From the NCBI RefSeq assembly GCF_900115495.1, contig NZ_FOWR01000011.1, positions 1-64,000 of the forward strand: 64,000 bases of DNA, written 5' to 3'. The notes below the pieces were generated by a model. It made no database searches, was not told where the DNA came from, and saw nothing but the letters and a program-made list of their open reading frames with translations. Positions 19,192 to 28,055 of the stretch are shown here, in pieces. The DNA comes from Enterovibrio norvegicus DSM 15893 (GTDB lineage Bacteria > Pseudomonadota > Gammaproteobacteria > Enterobacterales > Vibrionaceae). The position numbers and the translations under genes were made by a program. The stretch's first letter is position 1. Each line of letters opens with the position of its first letter.

Positions 19192-20039
19192 TGTGTATCT
19201 CCAAGTAGATCTGCTGCTTCTTGCATCATGCTGACAACACGAACCACATCTGCGGTTTCTTTTACGTCATGCACGCGAATGAGCTGAGCCCCTTTCAAAG
19301 CAGCAATGGTAGCGCAAGCTAAACTTCCCCCCAAAACATCGGCAGGGGGTTTATCCAATAATTTAAAAATCATAGACTTCCGTGACATACCCGCCAGTAT
19401 CGGCAGTCCATGACGGTGAAACAATTCCAGCTTTGCTAACAGCTGGTAGTTATGTGTCAATGTTTTACCAAACCCAAACCCTGGGTCTAAAATCAGTTTT
19501 TCTTTGCCAATACCCATTGCCGCACAAGCTTCAATTCTTTCATTGAAGAAACCATGGATATCTTCAAAAATATCGTCATAGGTTGGATCAACCTGCATCG
19601 AACGAGGCTGCCCTTGCATGTGCATAATACATACTGGCACATCAGCCATGGCTGCCGCGTTAAGCGCCCCTGGCTCTTGAAGTGCACGCACATCATTGAT
19701 TAGATTAGCACCTGCATTCACAGCTGCGGTCATTACTGCCGCTTTACTGGTATCAATTGAAATCCAGCAATCAAACCTTTCTCGAATAGCTTCTATCGCG
19801 GGAATAACCCTTGATAGTTCTTCATCCAGCGAAACATCTACCGCCCCAGGTCTCGTAGACTCACCACCAATATCCAATACCGACGCACCCGCACTGAGCA
19901 TACTTTCTGCATGATAAAGCGCCGTATCGAGATGATTGAATTTACCGCCATCTGAAAAAGAATCAGGCGTGACGTTGAGGATACCCATAACTTTCGGGGA
20001 AGATAGATCGAGAAAGAATTCTTTGCTGGTCAGTATCAT
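19188..20039 (-). CDS. folP: Dihydropteroate synthase FolP
   Basis: Joins p-aminobenzoate to dihydropterin pyrophosphate in folate synthesis; target of sulfonamides. The 283-residue protein has [16 protein letters not shown] (about 17-32), GGESTRPGA (about 58-66), SIDTSK and DPGFGFGKT loops. The ATG giving [14 protein letters not shown] lines up with the E. coli start; the frame is open 13 codons further, but that part overlaps the ftsH terminator. No strong ribosome site is seen. The end overlaps glmM by 4 bp. Confidence 0.95.
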   Translation of the reverse strand: MILTSKEFFLDLSSPKVMGILNVTPDSFSDGGKFNHLDTALYHAESMLSAGASVLDIGGESTRPGAVDVSLDEELSRVIPAIEAIRERFDCWISIDTSKAAVMTAAVNAGANLINDVRALQEPGALNAAAMADVPVCIMHMQGQPRSMQVDPTYDDIFEDIHGFFNERIEACAAMGIGKEKLILDPGFGFGKTLTHNYQLLAKLELFHRHGLPILAGMSRKSMIFKLLDKPPADVLGGSLACATIAALKGAQLIRVHDVKETADVVRVVSMMQEAADLLGDTQ

Positions 20040-20080
20040 AGTTGGGCTTTGTTTGAGGCTAGAATTTGTCACTACCAAAA

Positions 20081-20110
20081 GAAAAACCCCGAGTAAGCCC
20101 GGGGTTTCTT
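20081..20110 (-). terminator. ftsH terminator
   Basis: AAACCCC (84-90 of this block, 20084-20090) pairs with GGGGTTT (20101-20107) with one more G-C pair inside; TTTTTC follows on the minus strand. Lies between the ftsH stop and folP. Confidence 0.75.
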
Positions 20111-20125
20111 TTAACTAAAATGCAA

Positions 20126-22072
20126 TTACGCGTCCGGCTGATTATCAGGATCGACAGGCTTAGCGCTGGCGTCTGACGATGAAGGCTTTTCAGCTTCCAC
20201 ATCAGCATCTGCATCCGGTTTTTTCGGCGTATTGCCAGAATTATCTGGTTCAGCGCCCCAACCTGCAGGTTCACGAACTGGACGTCGCTCCATCAAATCA
20301 TCGATTTGACCAGCATCAATCGTTTCATACTTCATCAGTGCATCTTTCATTGCATGCATGATATCCATATTTTCTTCGATAAGCTTGCGAGCACGTATGT
20401 AATTACGGTCTATCAATAAACGAATTTCGCTATCAATAAGACGCGCGGTCTCATCAGACATATGCTTAGATTTCGCGACGGAACGACCAAGGAAAACCTC
20501 ACCTTCGTCTTCAGCGTACAACAGAGGTCCCAACTTATCTGAGAAGCCCCATTGCGTCACCATCTTGCGCGCGATATCTGTAGCACGTTCGATGTCATTC
20601 GACGCACCCGTTGAAACGTTCTCAACACCATAGATAATCTCTTCCGCTAGACGGCCACCGTACAAGCTCGAAATCATGGATTCTAGGTGTAGACGAGACA
20701 TGCTCACACGATCTTGCTCAGGCAGATACATCGTGACACCCAGCGCTCGTCCGCGAGGAATGATAGACACTTTGTAAACCGGATCATGCTCAGGCACAAG
20801 TCGACCTACAACAGCGTGGCCCGCTTCGTGGTAGGCGGTCGATTCTTTGGTTTCTTCAGTCAGAACCATTGATTTGCGCTCAGCGCCCATCATGATTTTG
20901 TCTTTCGCCAGTTCGAATTCGATCATAGATACAACGCGCTTGTTACCACGTGCAGCAAACAATGCTGCTTCGTTGACCAAGTTCGCCAAGTCTGCGCCAG
21001 AGAATCCTGGGGTACCACGTGCGATAAGCGATGCTTCAACATCACCACCTAGTGGTACTTTACGCATGTGTACTTTAAGAATTTGCTCACGACCACGTAC
21101 ATCTGGCAAGCCAACAACAACCTGACGGTCAAAGCGGCCCGGACGCAACAAGGCAGGGTCAAGAACATCTGGACGGTTAGTCGCTGCGATAACGATGATA
21201 CCTTCGTTACCTTCAAAGCCATCCATTTCAACCAGCATTTGGTTCAATGTTTGTTCACGTTCGTCGTGACCACCACCAAGACCCGCGCCACGTTGGCGAC
21301 CTACGGCATCAATTTCATCGATAAAGATGATACATGGCGAGGCTTTCTTCGCTTGTTCGAACATGTCACGGACACGAGATGCGCCCACACCAACGAACAT
21401 TTCAACGAAATCAGAACCAGAAATCGTAAAGAACGGTACTTTCGCTTCACCTGCAATGGCTTTCGCCAGCAAGGTTTTACCGGTACCAGGAGGACCTACC
21501 ATCAAAACACCCGTTGGGATTTTACCACCGAGTTTTTGGAAACGACTTGGGTCGCGCAGGTAGTCAACCAGTTCTTTAACGTCTTCTTTCGCTTCGTCAC
21601 AACCTGCGACATCCGCGAACGTTGTTTTAATCTGCTCTTCGCTCATCATACGTGCTTTCGATTTACCGAAAGACATCGCACCTTTGCCACCGCCGCCTTG
21701 CATCTGACGCATGAAGAAAATCCATACACCGATAAGCAGAAGCATTGGGAACCAAGAGATGAAGATAGACGCAAGAATGCTCGGCTCTTCAGGAGGCGTG
21801 CCACGAACCTGCACTTTATGACTGATCAGGTCATCAAGCAATTTAGGATCTTGGAGAACAGGCATGTAAGAGACATAATTCGTGCCATCACGACGCGTGA
21901 CTTTCAGCTCGCGATTATCGAACTGTACTTCCTGTAATTTATCTTGCCCTATTTCTTGGACAAACGTTGTGTAGTCGACTTGACGGCCAGCACTGTCGCC
22001 AGGTCCAAAGCTTTGGAACACAGACATCAGCACAACAGCGATGACCAGCCATAAAATCAAGTTTTTTGCCAT
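20126..22072 (-). CDS. ftsH: ATP-dependent zinc metalloprotease FtsH
   Basis: A membrane-bound AAA protease that degrades damaged membrane proteins and regulators such as LpxC. The 648-residue chain starts [10 protein letters not shown] with a transmembrane helix at 4-20, a short periplasmic domain, a second helix at about 100-120, Walker A GPPGTGKT at 193-200, Walker B IIFIDEID, and the zinc site HEAGH at 415-419. The C-terminus is a long acidic, proline-rich tail. A TTG three codons upstream is in frame but not used. It follows rlmE by 50 bp, as in E. coli. Confidence 0.98.
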   Translation of the reverse strand: MAKNLILWLVIAVVLMSVFQSFGPGDSAGRQVDYTTFVQEIGQDKLQEVQFDNRELKVTRRDGTNYVSYMPVLQDPKLLDDLISHKVQVRGTPPEEPSILASIFISWFPMLLLIGVWIFFMRQMQGGGGKGAMSFGKSKARMMSEEQIKTTFADVAGCDEAKEDVKELVDYLRDPSRFQKLGGKIPTGVLMVGPPGTGKTLLAKAIAGEAKVPFFTISGSDFVEMFVGVGASRVRDMFEQAKKASPCIIFIDEIDAVGRQRGAGLGGGHDEREQTLNQMLVEMDGFEGNEGIIVIAATNRPDVLDPALLRPGRFDRQVVVGLPDVRGREQILKVHMRKVPLGGDVEASLIARGTPGFSGADLANLVNEAALFAARGNKRVVSMIEFELAKDKIMMGAERKSMVLTEETKESTAYHEAGHAVVGRLVPEHDPVYKVSIIPRGRALGVTMYLPEQDRVSMSRLHLESMISSLYGGRLAEEIIYGVENVSTGASNDIERATDIARKMVTQWGFSDKLGPLLYAEDEGEVFLGRSVAKSKHMSDETARLIDSEIRLLIDRNYIRARKLIEENMDIMHAMKDALMKYETIDAGQIDDLMERRPVREPAGWGAEPDNSGNTPKKPDADADVEAEKPSSSDASAKPVDPDNQPDA

Positions 22073-22122
22073 GTCACTCAAGGTGTTAGCCCCGCGAAAA
22101 CTATAAGAATAATGGTAGAGTA

Positions 22123-22752
22123 CTACAGTTTATAACCTGTAGCTACAATGTAGACTTCACGTGATCGAGCACGAGAAGAATCGGGTTTACGAATTTTTAC
22201 TGCTTTAAACATTTTACGCACTTCAGCTAAATATTGATCAAAGCCTTCGCCTTGAAAAACTTTAACAATAAATGCGCCATTTGGTGCGAGAACTTCTCGA
22301 CACATTTCCATCGCAAGTTCAACTAAGTACATTGCTTTGGGTTGATCTGATGCCAAATTACCACTCATATTTGGCGCCATGTCGGACATAACAACATCCA
22401 CCATGTCAGGTTGAATACGATCTAATAACGCATTCAAGACTGCTTCTTCACGAAAGTCCCCTTGCAAGAAGCTTACTCCAGGCAGGGAATCCATAGGAAG
22501 GATGTCACATGCTATAACTTGACCGTTGTCACCAACTTGTTCTGCAGCGTACTGAGACCACCCACCTGGAGCGGCACCCAAATCAACCACAGTCATACCA
22601 GGTTTAAGCAGCTTATCTTTGCCTTGAATTTCATCTAGCTTAAAAATCGCACGTGAACGAAAGCCTTTTTTCTGGGCTTCTTGAACATATTTATCATCAA
22701 AATGCTCTTTCAACCAGCGGCCAGAACTCGCTGAGTGTTTCTTTTTGCTCAT
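22123..22752 (-). CDS. rlmE: 23S rRNA (uridine-2552-2'-O)-methyltransferase RlmE (FtsJ)
   Basis: Methylates U2552 in the A-loop of 23S rRNA, a late step in 50S assembly. 209 residues, the same as E. coli. The AdoMet-binding motif [15 protein letters not shown] lies at about 54-68, and catalytic K-D-K-E residues are expected at about 38, 124, 164 and 199: K38 in FKLDEIQ, the VVMSDMAPN aspartate and [10 protein letters not shown] lysine can be seen. First gene of the rlmE-ftsH operon; it is divergent from yhbY with 131 bp between them. Confidence 0.97.
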   Translation of the reverse strand: MSKKKHSASSGRWLKEHFDDKYVQEAQKKGFRSRAIFKLDEIQGKDKLLKPGMTVVDLGAAPGGWSQYAAEQVGDNGQVIACDILPMDSLPGVSFLQGDFREEAVLNALLDRIQPDMVDVVMSDMAPNMSGNLASDQPKAMYLVELAMEMCREVLAPNGAFIVKVFQGEGFDQYLAEVRKMFKAVKIRKPDSSRARSREVYIVATGYKL

Positions 22753-22883
22753 GTTTTACCTAGCCCACATTTACTGTCGTTAAATGTTAACGAACTGCTT
22801 AGGGGGATATTTGTTCAGTTTGTATAGATATGGCGGTAGAATGTCACGTTTTCAACCCCGATAAAACAACAAATCGAGTCAAC

Positions 22884-23180
22884 ATGAATCTAAGCACAAA
22901 ACAAAAGCAGCATCTAAAAGGACTGGCACACTCTCTTAAACCTGTCGTATTGATGGGCGCCAACGGCCTAACAGAAGCAGTGCTTGCTGAGATTGAAATC
23001 GCTCTCGATCATCACGAGCTAATCAAGGTGAAAGTTGCATCAGAAGATCGCGACACTAAGAACTTGATTGTAGACGCAATTGTTCGTGAAACCAAGGCAG
23101 AGAAAGTACAGGTTATTGGTAAAACACTTGTACTGTACCGCCAGAGCGCAGAACGTAAAATAGAAATCCCACGCAAATAA
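22884..23180 (+). CDS. yhbY: Ribosome assembly RNA-binding protein YhbY (CRM domain)
   Basis: A 98-residue CRM-domain protein that binds pre-50S particles. It begins MNLSTKQKQHLKGLAHSLKP and contains the CRM signature GANGLTEAVLAEI (about 28-40), ending in RKIEIPRK. The ATG at this position is chosen because 18 upstream in-frame codons are unconserved. Divergent from rlmE; a strong terminator follows within a base of the stop. Confidence 0.95.
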   Translation: MNLSTKQKQHLKGLAHSLKPVVLMGANGLTEAVLAEIEIALDHHELIKVKVASEDRDTKNLIVDAIVRETKAEKVQVIGKTLVLYRQSAERKIEIPRK

Positions 23181-23207
23181 AAAAAGGCCGCATCGCGGCC
23201 TTTTTTG
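23181..23207 (+). terminator. yhbY terminator, possibly bidirectional with greA
   Basis: AAAGGCCGC (23183-23191) pairs with GCGGCCTTT (23195-23203), with a T-run on the plus strand and an A-run that gives a T-run on the minus strand. Lies between two convergent genes. Confidence 0.9.
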
Positions 23208-23243
23208 TTTCTACGATAGTAACAACCGCTAACATTTTTTCGA

Positions 23244-23717
23244 TTAAGCGTACGTTACGCTATCGATCTCGAATTCTTTCACGCCACCCGGCGTGGTGAT
23301 TGACACTTCGTCGCCTGCTTCTTTGCCGATCAAACCACGTGCAATGGGTGAGTTGATGGAAATCAGGTTCTTCTTAATATCAGACTCGTCATCACCAACG
23401 ATTTGGTAAGACAACTCTTCATCGGTATTAATGTCAATCAAGCCTACAGTTGAACCAAAGATCACTTTGCCATTGTTTGGCATCTTTGCGATGTCGATGA
23501 CTTGAGCCACTGAAAGCTTGTATTCAATATCACGAATCTGCGCTTCACAAATACCTTGTTCTTCACGCGCTGCGTGATATTCAGCATTTTCTTTAAGATC
23601 GCCCAACTCACGAGCTTCACCGATCGCCTGAGTAATAATTGGACGACGTTTCAGCAGGCGGTCTAACTCTACACGAAGCTGCTGTTCGCCACGAACAGTC
23701 ATGGGTACTTTATCCAT
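23244..23717 (-). CDS. greA: Transcription elongation factor GreA
   Basis: Restarts backtracked RNA polymerase by stimulating cleavage of the transcript 3' end. The 157-residue form begins [15 protein letters not shown], an N-terminal coiled coil (about 10-75) with the tip acidic pair in [17 protein letters not shown], then an FKBP-like C-terminal domain ([18 protein letters not shown]). Two ATGs are in frame three codons apart; the second has better spacing from GAGGT. Adjacent to ompU-dacB, as in V. cholerae. Confidence 0.95.
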   Translation of the reverse strand: MDKVPMTVRGEQQLRVELDRLLKRRPIITQAIGEARELGDLKENAEYHAAREEQGICEAQIRDIEYKLSVAQVIDIAKMPNNGKVIFGSTVGLIDINTDEELSYQIVGDDESDIKKNLISINSPIARGLIGKEAGDEVSITTPGGVKEFEIDSVTYA

Positions 23718-24205
23718 AAATGACATTACCTCTGTCTCCAAAACCCTTGGTTTTGGCAATAACAAAGCCACGCCCATATACAATGATGAGCGCAGCAAAC
23801 GAATATCTGTGTTTTCAGTGTAAACAACTTATCCCTGAAGGTCACCAATCATTTTTCGCCCCCTCAGAGCACACCAAGTACCCACTCCACAAGCAAGAGA
23901 TACATACACAAATCAAACCAAAAAAACCAATCAAAGCTCACACAAACAAACGCTTAACAAGAGATTCGGCTCGCACAAAAAGATAAAAAAACATAAACGC
24001 TACAAATGTAACGGAACTTTAATGCAATATTTCAAGTCATTGAAAATATTGAATTAAAAACACAAGATCAACATAAAAAACAGTGTTTTAAATGTGTTTT
24101 TTGATTGTTTTACTAGCGGTCGTAAATCGTCAGCGGGTACAAACAATGCATCGAGATGGTTGGAGATACCATCAAGAAACTCAAAACCTTATAAAGGACA
24201 ACGTA
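23718..24205 (+). promoter_or_regulatory. AT-rich region upstream of ompU with an inverted repeat
   Basis: No gene is seen between greA and the porin. The half nearer ompU is AT-rich. At 24025-24051, CAATATTTCA and TGAAAATATTG form an imperfect inverted repeat whose core, TTTCAA-GTCA-TTGAAA, is a perfect 6-4-6 palindrome: a candidate operator. In V. cholerae ompU is activated by ToxR through AT-rich upstream DNA; no exact TNAAA-N5-TNAAA pair was found, so ToxR control is only a guess. The minus strand's first 100 bases must hold the greA promoter. Confidence 0.45.
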
Positions 24206-25135
24206 ATGAATAAAACGTTTATCGCACTTGCTGTAGCTGCTCTAGCGTCTACCTCTGTTTCTGCTGCTGAAATTTTCAATGACGGTACTTCTTCTATGGC
24301 TATCGGCGGTCGTGCAGAAGCACGTGCGTCTATCAAAGATGGCGACATGAATGATGCAAGCCGCGTACGTATCAATGTTCTGGGTACCACTCAAATCTCA
24401 GAAGAAGCATACGGTGTTGGTTTCTTCGAACGTGAATTCAAATCAAACAAAGATAGCGACGAAAACCGTTACCTGTTCGCTGGTATCGGTACTGAGTACG
24501 GTCTAGTAACTTACGGTAAGAACGACGGTTCTCTGGGCATGATCACTGACTTCACTGATATCATGTCTTACCACGGCGCTGCTGCTAGCTCAAAAATCAC
24601 TGTTGCTGACCGTACCGACAACAACATCGCGTACAAAGGTGAATTCGGTGGCCTAACGGTTAAAGCTAACTACGTTGGTAACAACGAAACTATCGACAAA
24701 GGTTACTCTCTAGGTGCGGTTTACGCGATGGAGAACGGTTTGGCTATGGGTCTAGGTTACGCTGACCAAGACAACCTAACCAAAACCACTGAAAGCCAAA
24801 TCGAAGCAGCGGTTTCTTACACCATGGGCGACATCTACGTTGCTGCACTTTACAAAGACGGCGAAAGCAACGTTTCAGGCTCTGACAAAGATCTAACTGG
24901 TTACGAATTGGCAGCGGCTTACACCATGGGCCAAACCAAGTTCACTACCACTTACGGTAAAGCTGAAACTGAGTCAGACGACACTGCAGACTCTATCGCA
25001 ATCGACGCGACCCACTACTTCAACGGTAACTTCCGCACTTACGCGTCTTACAACTTCAACCTGCTTGATGCAGATAAAGTTGGCAAAGCGAAGGCAGAAG
25101 ACGAGCTAGTATTCGGTCTACGCTACGATTTCTAA
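24206..25135 (+). CDS. ompU: OmpU-type outer membrane porin
   Basis: A trimeric general porin of the outer membrane. The 309-residue precursor has a signal peptide (MNKTFIALAVAALASTSVSA) and a mature part starting AEIFNDGT. It is a 16-strand beta barrel with a terminal phenylalanine (LRYDF). It shares with V. cholerae OmpU the segments GGRAEAR, NDGSLGMITDFTDIMSYHG, YGKNDG and NLLDADKVGKAKAEDEL. The start is the ATG of MNKT, preceded by AAAGGA. It lies between greA and dacB, as in V. cholerae. Shorter than V. cholerae OmpU (about 340), with shorter surface loops. Confidence 0.93.
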   Translation: MNKTFIALAVAALASTSVSAAEIFNDGTSSMAIGGRAEARASIKDGDMNDASRVRINVLGTTQISEEAYGVGFFEREFKSNKDSDENRYLFAGIGTEYGLVTYGKNDGSLGMITDFTDIMSYHGAAASSKITVADRTDNNIAYKGEFGGLTVKANYVGNNETIDKGYSLGAVYAMENGLAMGLGYADQDNLTKTTESQIEAAVSYTMGDIYVAALYKDGESNVSGSDKDLTGYELAAAYTMGQTKFTTTYGKAETESDDTADSIAIDATHYFNGNFRTYASYNFNLLDADKVGKAKAEDELVFGLRYDF

Positions 25136-25167
25136 TCTGATTTCAGTTAAACACTGAATACAGAGAC

Positions 25168-25197
25168 AAACGCCTACCTCCGTGTAGGCGTTTTTTG
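25168..25197 (+). terminator. ompU terminator
   Basis: AACGCCTAC and GTAGGCGTT pair over 9 bp around CTCCGT; a T-run follows. Lies 33 bp after the ompU stop. Confidence 0.92.
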
Positions 25198-25234
25198 TAC
25201 CATACTGGATCTGCCCTCTTCATTGGAGCCCACC

Positions 25235-26656
25235 ATGGTGCGATGTTGCCTTCTTATTCTTTCCCTTTGCTTATCATTTCGTGCATCAGCGGTGCCTGTG
25301 AATACGCTTGAAGCCATGCTTCCTGCGGGCAGTCAACTCGCCCTCTCGGTTTACAACATCGACAGTAAACAGCAGATGGTTGCGCTGGATGATCAGATTC
25401 TACTTCCCCCTGCCAGTACTCAAAAAGTCGTCACCGCGCTCGCCTCTGCACTTTATCTTCCTAAAGACTTCACCTTCACTACACACGCATATCGCTCAGG
25501 TAAAGACGTTATTTTTTCATTCTCTGGCGACCCAACGTTAACGCGTAAAAACATCCAATCCTTACTGAAGGACATCAAGACAGCAGGGGTCACCCGTATC
25601 AATGGTGATGTGTGGCTAGATGGCAGCATTTTTACTGGTTATGAGCGCGCAGTCGGCTGGCCATGGGATATTCTGGGGGTCTGTTATAGCGCCCCATCCA
25701 CTTCTATTGCTCTTGAGCGAAACTGTGTTCAGGGTTCGATTTACAGCGAAAAAGGAAAAACAACGACGCGTGTCTTTGTGCCAGAGCATCAACCTATTTC
25801 CGTCACCACTGATGCACTCGCTGTGACAAAAGACGAGATGAAAACAACACATTGCGACCTCGAACTGCACTACGAAAACAACAATAGCTACAAATTAACC
25901 GGTTGTTTACCCCACAGAAGCAAACCCTTACCACTTAAGTTCGCGGTTCAAAACCCTGAGAAATACATGCGCGATGTACTTTCAGCGGAGCTCAAAAAGG
26001 CAAGAATTGGTCTCACAGGACAAATCCGCATTGGTAACCCCATCAGCAATGCACCAAAACAACGCATCGCCACGCACACCTCGGCACCTCGCGACATATT
26101 GCTTAAGAAAATGCTCAAACGTTCAGACAACCTGATCGCAGACAATCTGTTAAAAACACTGGGGCATCAGTATTTCAACCAACCGGGCTCTTTCTCTAAC
26201 GGCGCTGCAGCCGTGAAAGCCATCATGCAAGAACGTGCCAATATTGATTTAACCCACGCCGTAATCGTTGATGGCTCTGGGCTTTCAAGAAACAACCGTA
26301 TGTCTGCAAAACAATTGATGGATGTCATCCACTACACCTACTCTCATCAAGATTTAGGTGTATTAGCGATGCTGCCAGTATCCGGCGTTGATGGCACGTT
26401 GAAGTATCGTAGTAGCGTGAGGAATGCGCCTTTGAAGCAAAGGTTAAAAGCCAAGTCTGGCTCGCTCTACGGGAGTTACAACTTAGCTGGCGTGATAAGA
26501 AATGATAAGGGGCAGGATGTGTTAGTGGTGCAATTGGTCACCAACTACCACATCCCTAAAACAGACGAGCGCCCAGCGACCCTCGCCAGCCCCATTACGC
26601 AATTTGAGCGCGAATTGTATCAAGCCTTGCTTACATCAAGTCTAACCACGCGTTAA
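25235..26656 (+). CDS. dacB: Penicillin-binding protein 4, D-alanyl-D-alanine carboxypeptidase/endopeptidase DacB
   Basis: A periplasmic class C PBP that trims peptidoglycan peptides and cuts cross-links. 473 residues (E. coli 477), with a signal peptide cleaved after ASA (about residue 19). The serine site SxxK is S61-T-Q-K64, the SDN motif lies in RSDNLIADNL, and the KTG box is KSGS at about 407-410. The start is the ATG of MVRCCLLIL after GGAGCC; the TTG four codons before is not used. Its last 26 bp overlap the convergent mgtE-like gene. Confidence 0.95.
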   Translation: MVRCCLLILSLCLSFRASAVPVNTLEAMLPAGSQLALSVYNIDSKQQMVALDDQILLPPASTQKVVTALASALYLPKDFTFTTHAYRSGKDVIFSFSGDPTLTRKNIQSLLKDIKTAGVTRINGDVWLDGSIFTGYERAVGWPWDILGVCYSAPSTSIALERNCVQGSIYSEKGKTTTRVFVPEHQPISVTTDALAVTKDEMKTTHCDLELHYENNNSYKLTGCLPHRSKPLPLKFAVQNPEKYMRDVLSAELKKARIGLTGQIRIGNPISNAPKQRIATHTSAPRDILLKKMLKRSDNLIADNLLKTLGHQYFNQPGSFSNGAAAVKAIMQERANIDLTHAVIVDGSGLSRNNRMSAKQLMDVIHYTYSHQDLGVLAMLPVSGVDGTLKYRSSVRNAPLKQRLKAKSGSLYGSYNLAGVIRNDKGQDVLVVQLVTNYHIPKTDERPATLASPITQFERELYQALLTSSLTTR

Positions 26657-27482
26657 CTGTCATGAAATAAATCGCCATTCCGCTGATATCGACAACGGAT
26701 GCCAATACAGGGCTCACAAGCACAGCGGGATCGAGGCGAAATTTCGTCGCAATGAGCGGGAGCACACCTCCAATGGTGGTGGACAACAGAACTTGTATGA
26801 TCAGCGCAATGCCAATAGCCATAGCAATGTCATCTAGCGAAAAACCCGATGGCAGTGCGGCGCTGTCACTAAAGAGCATCACCCTTGCCATGATGACGGC
26901 AGCCAGTGCAAACGCGATGACGACCGCCACGCGTACTTCCTTCCACATGACGCGTAGCCAGTGAGACGGGCGCACTTCGTTCATTGCCATGGCGCGAACA
27001 ACTAACGTGGCCGCTTGTGAGCCTGCATTCCCCCCCGCAGCCGCAACCACGGGCATATAAATCGCCAGTAAAATCAGCTGGCTGATCGAATCCTCGTAAT
27101 GAGAAATGATCAGCCCCGATACAACGCCCAGTAACGCAAGACCAATGATCCAACCAATGCGCTGTCGGACATGTGACATGACTGAATTCGTTAGATAGTC
27201 CCCATCAGGCTCTACTTCAGAGTTAATCAAACCCAGCCCTGTCGCGATTTGCCTTACCCTAATCGCATCGCCAGTTTCAGCCAGATCATCAAGTAGCTTT
27301 CTGACCAAGCCCAACGGACAACAATTCAGTACACCAATCGCTTCAGCCACAGGCATTACAGACAGCAACCGAATTCTGTCTTCTCCACTGTGAATAAGAA
27401 ACGCGTTTTTTGCTGCTTCAATTTCATGAGCAGCGACATGATTGTGCTGGTATTCCAGCAAGGTGGCATTCATTACCGCCAT
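26631..27482 (-). CDS. Short MgtE-like divalent cation transporter, no CBS domains
   Basis: A 283-residue inner-membrane protein. Residues 1-100 are soluble and resemble a remnant of the MgtE N-domain. Residues 105-283 hold about five transmembrane helices, including the MgtE pore signature PVVAAAGGNAGSQAATLVVRA (shown in part as GGNAGSQ, about 150-156). The CBS pair that senses cytoplasmic Mg2+ in standard MgtE (about 450 residues) is absent, so gating must differ. Mg2+, Mn2+ or Co2+ transport is likely; the ion is unknown. The start MAVMNATL has GGAGG at the right distance. It is preceded by a long structured leader with a small ORF, suggesting control at the RNA level. Convergent with dacB. 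Confidence 0.8.
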   Translation of the reverse strand: MAVMNATLLEYQHNHVAAHEIEAAKNAFLIHSGEDRIRLLSVMPVAEAIGVLNCCPLGLVRKLLDDLAETGDAIRVRQIATGLGLINSEVEPDGDYLTNSVMSHVRQRIGWIIGLALLGVVSGLIISHYEDSISQLILLAIYMPVVAAAGGNAGSQAATLVVRAMAMNEVRPSHWLRVMWKEVRVAVVIAFALAAVIMARVMLFSDSAALPSGFSLDDIAMAIGIALIIQVLLSTTIGGVLPLIATKFRLDPAVLVSPVLASVVDISGMAIYFMTVNAWLDLM

Positions 27483-27963
27483 AGCGAACCTCCCGATTGG
27501 CTAGTGCCAGACATTATCTGGTGAGGGTAACGACCATGAAAATACGTGTTTCAACAGCATGTTGTTCTAGAGAAATAAAACAGCAAATGTTCGCGCACAG
27601 TGATTACTCACTACGCAAGATTGGAAACCTAAAGGTTTCTAGACGTATTTTCACTCAGAATATTGGGGAAGCACTGGGAATGGAAAAGCACAGATCATTC
27701 CGACCGGGCAGTCGAAATGTGAAAACACACTAATGTCACCGCCGGACTTGCTGGCCTCCCTGACAACTCGGAGGATGGTCGATAACGTTCATGGTTTTCT
27801 CCAAAAGTGCCGCAGTATTGCGACGGAGCAATACTACGCCTCTTTCACGCGATAAAAAACATTTACCCACGGTTAAATTGTGAAAATTTAATAACACGCC
27901 ATGCGCTGATTTATCAGCAAAATACAACACGATATTGGCATTGCTTCCGTAAATAAATGGCAC
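27483..27963 (-). promoter_or_regulatory. Long structured leader of the MgtE-like gene
   Basis: About 480 nt between the carB terminator and the MgtE-like start with no conventional gene. On the minus strand it holds, in order: a GCTGAT/ATCAGC hairpin (27918-27905); a hairpin with 8-bp arms AGTATTGC/GCAATACT (27835-27814); an 18-codon ORF (27792-27736) with its own GGAG; then an 11-bp inverted repeat (TGAAAATACGT at 27537-27547 with its complement at 27643-27653) that would close a stem over three hairpins (27624-27639, 27599-27612, 27552-27564); and CCAGA/TCTGG (27507-27521) close to the gene's ribosome site. It looks like a regulatory RNA. It lacks the M-box Mg2+ riboswitch consensus as I remember it, so the class is unassigned. 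Confidence 0.6.
27736..27792 (-). CDS. Candidate leader peptide before the MgtE-like gene
   Basis: An 18-codon ORF, MNVIDHPPSCQGGQQVRR, with GGAG six bases before its ATG, inside the structured leader. Internal complementary segments (CCTCC with GGAGG, GCC with GGC) could pair only when ribosomes are absent or stalled. The HPP and QGG elements could slow translation. Salmonella MgtL, a proline-rich peptide before mgtA, is a precedent for a Mg2+-transporter leader ORF, but no sequence similarity is claimed. Translation is unproven. Confidence 0.45.
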   Translation of the reverse strand: MNVIDHPPSCQGGQQVRR

Positions 27964-27988
27964 AAAAAAGCCCGCCATAAAGGCGGGC
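27964..27988 (-). terminator. carAB terminator
   Basis: GCCCGCC (27970-27976) pairs with GGCGGGC (27982-27988), with a T-run on the minus strand. A second hairpin without a T-run, GTCGGC/GCCGAC at 28007-28023, lies nearer the carB stop. Confidence 0.88.
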
Positions 27989-28055
27989 AAGGAGGTTGTT
28001 ATCTAGGTCGGCTTCCTGCCGACTCATTGATTATGTTTTTACATTTTTTAAGAAA

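Noticed and set aside
21068-21937. 289-codon plus-strand ORF opposite ftsH
   Set aside because: Exactly antisense to the conserved AAA domain of ftsH; a codon-bias shadow rich in Thr, His and Arg.
24030-24070. ToxR box upstream of ompU
   Set aside because: TNAAA-like words occur in this AT-rich stretch but not with 5-bp spacing; not distinguishable from base composition.
27536-27733. Plus-strand ORF of about 65 codons (MKIRVSTACCSREIKQ...) with a GAGGG upstream
   Set aside because: It lies across the inverted repeats of the MgtE-like leader, has low-complexity shadow-like composition and no family match; the RNA structure reading explains it better.
27483-27963. M-box (ykoK) Mg2+ riboswitch for the leader
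   Set aside because: The conserved GUUAGGUGAGGCUCCU core and L4/L5 pattern were not found on either strand, though this is from memory and needs an Rfam scan.
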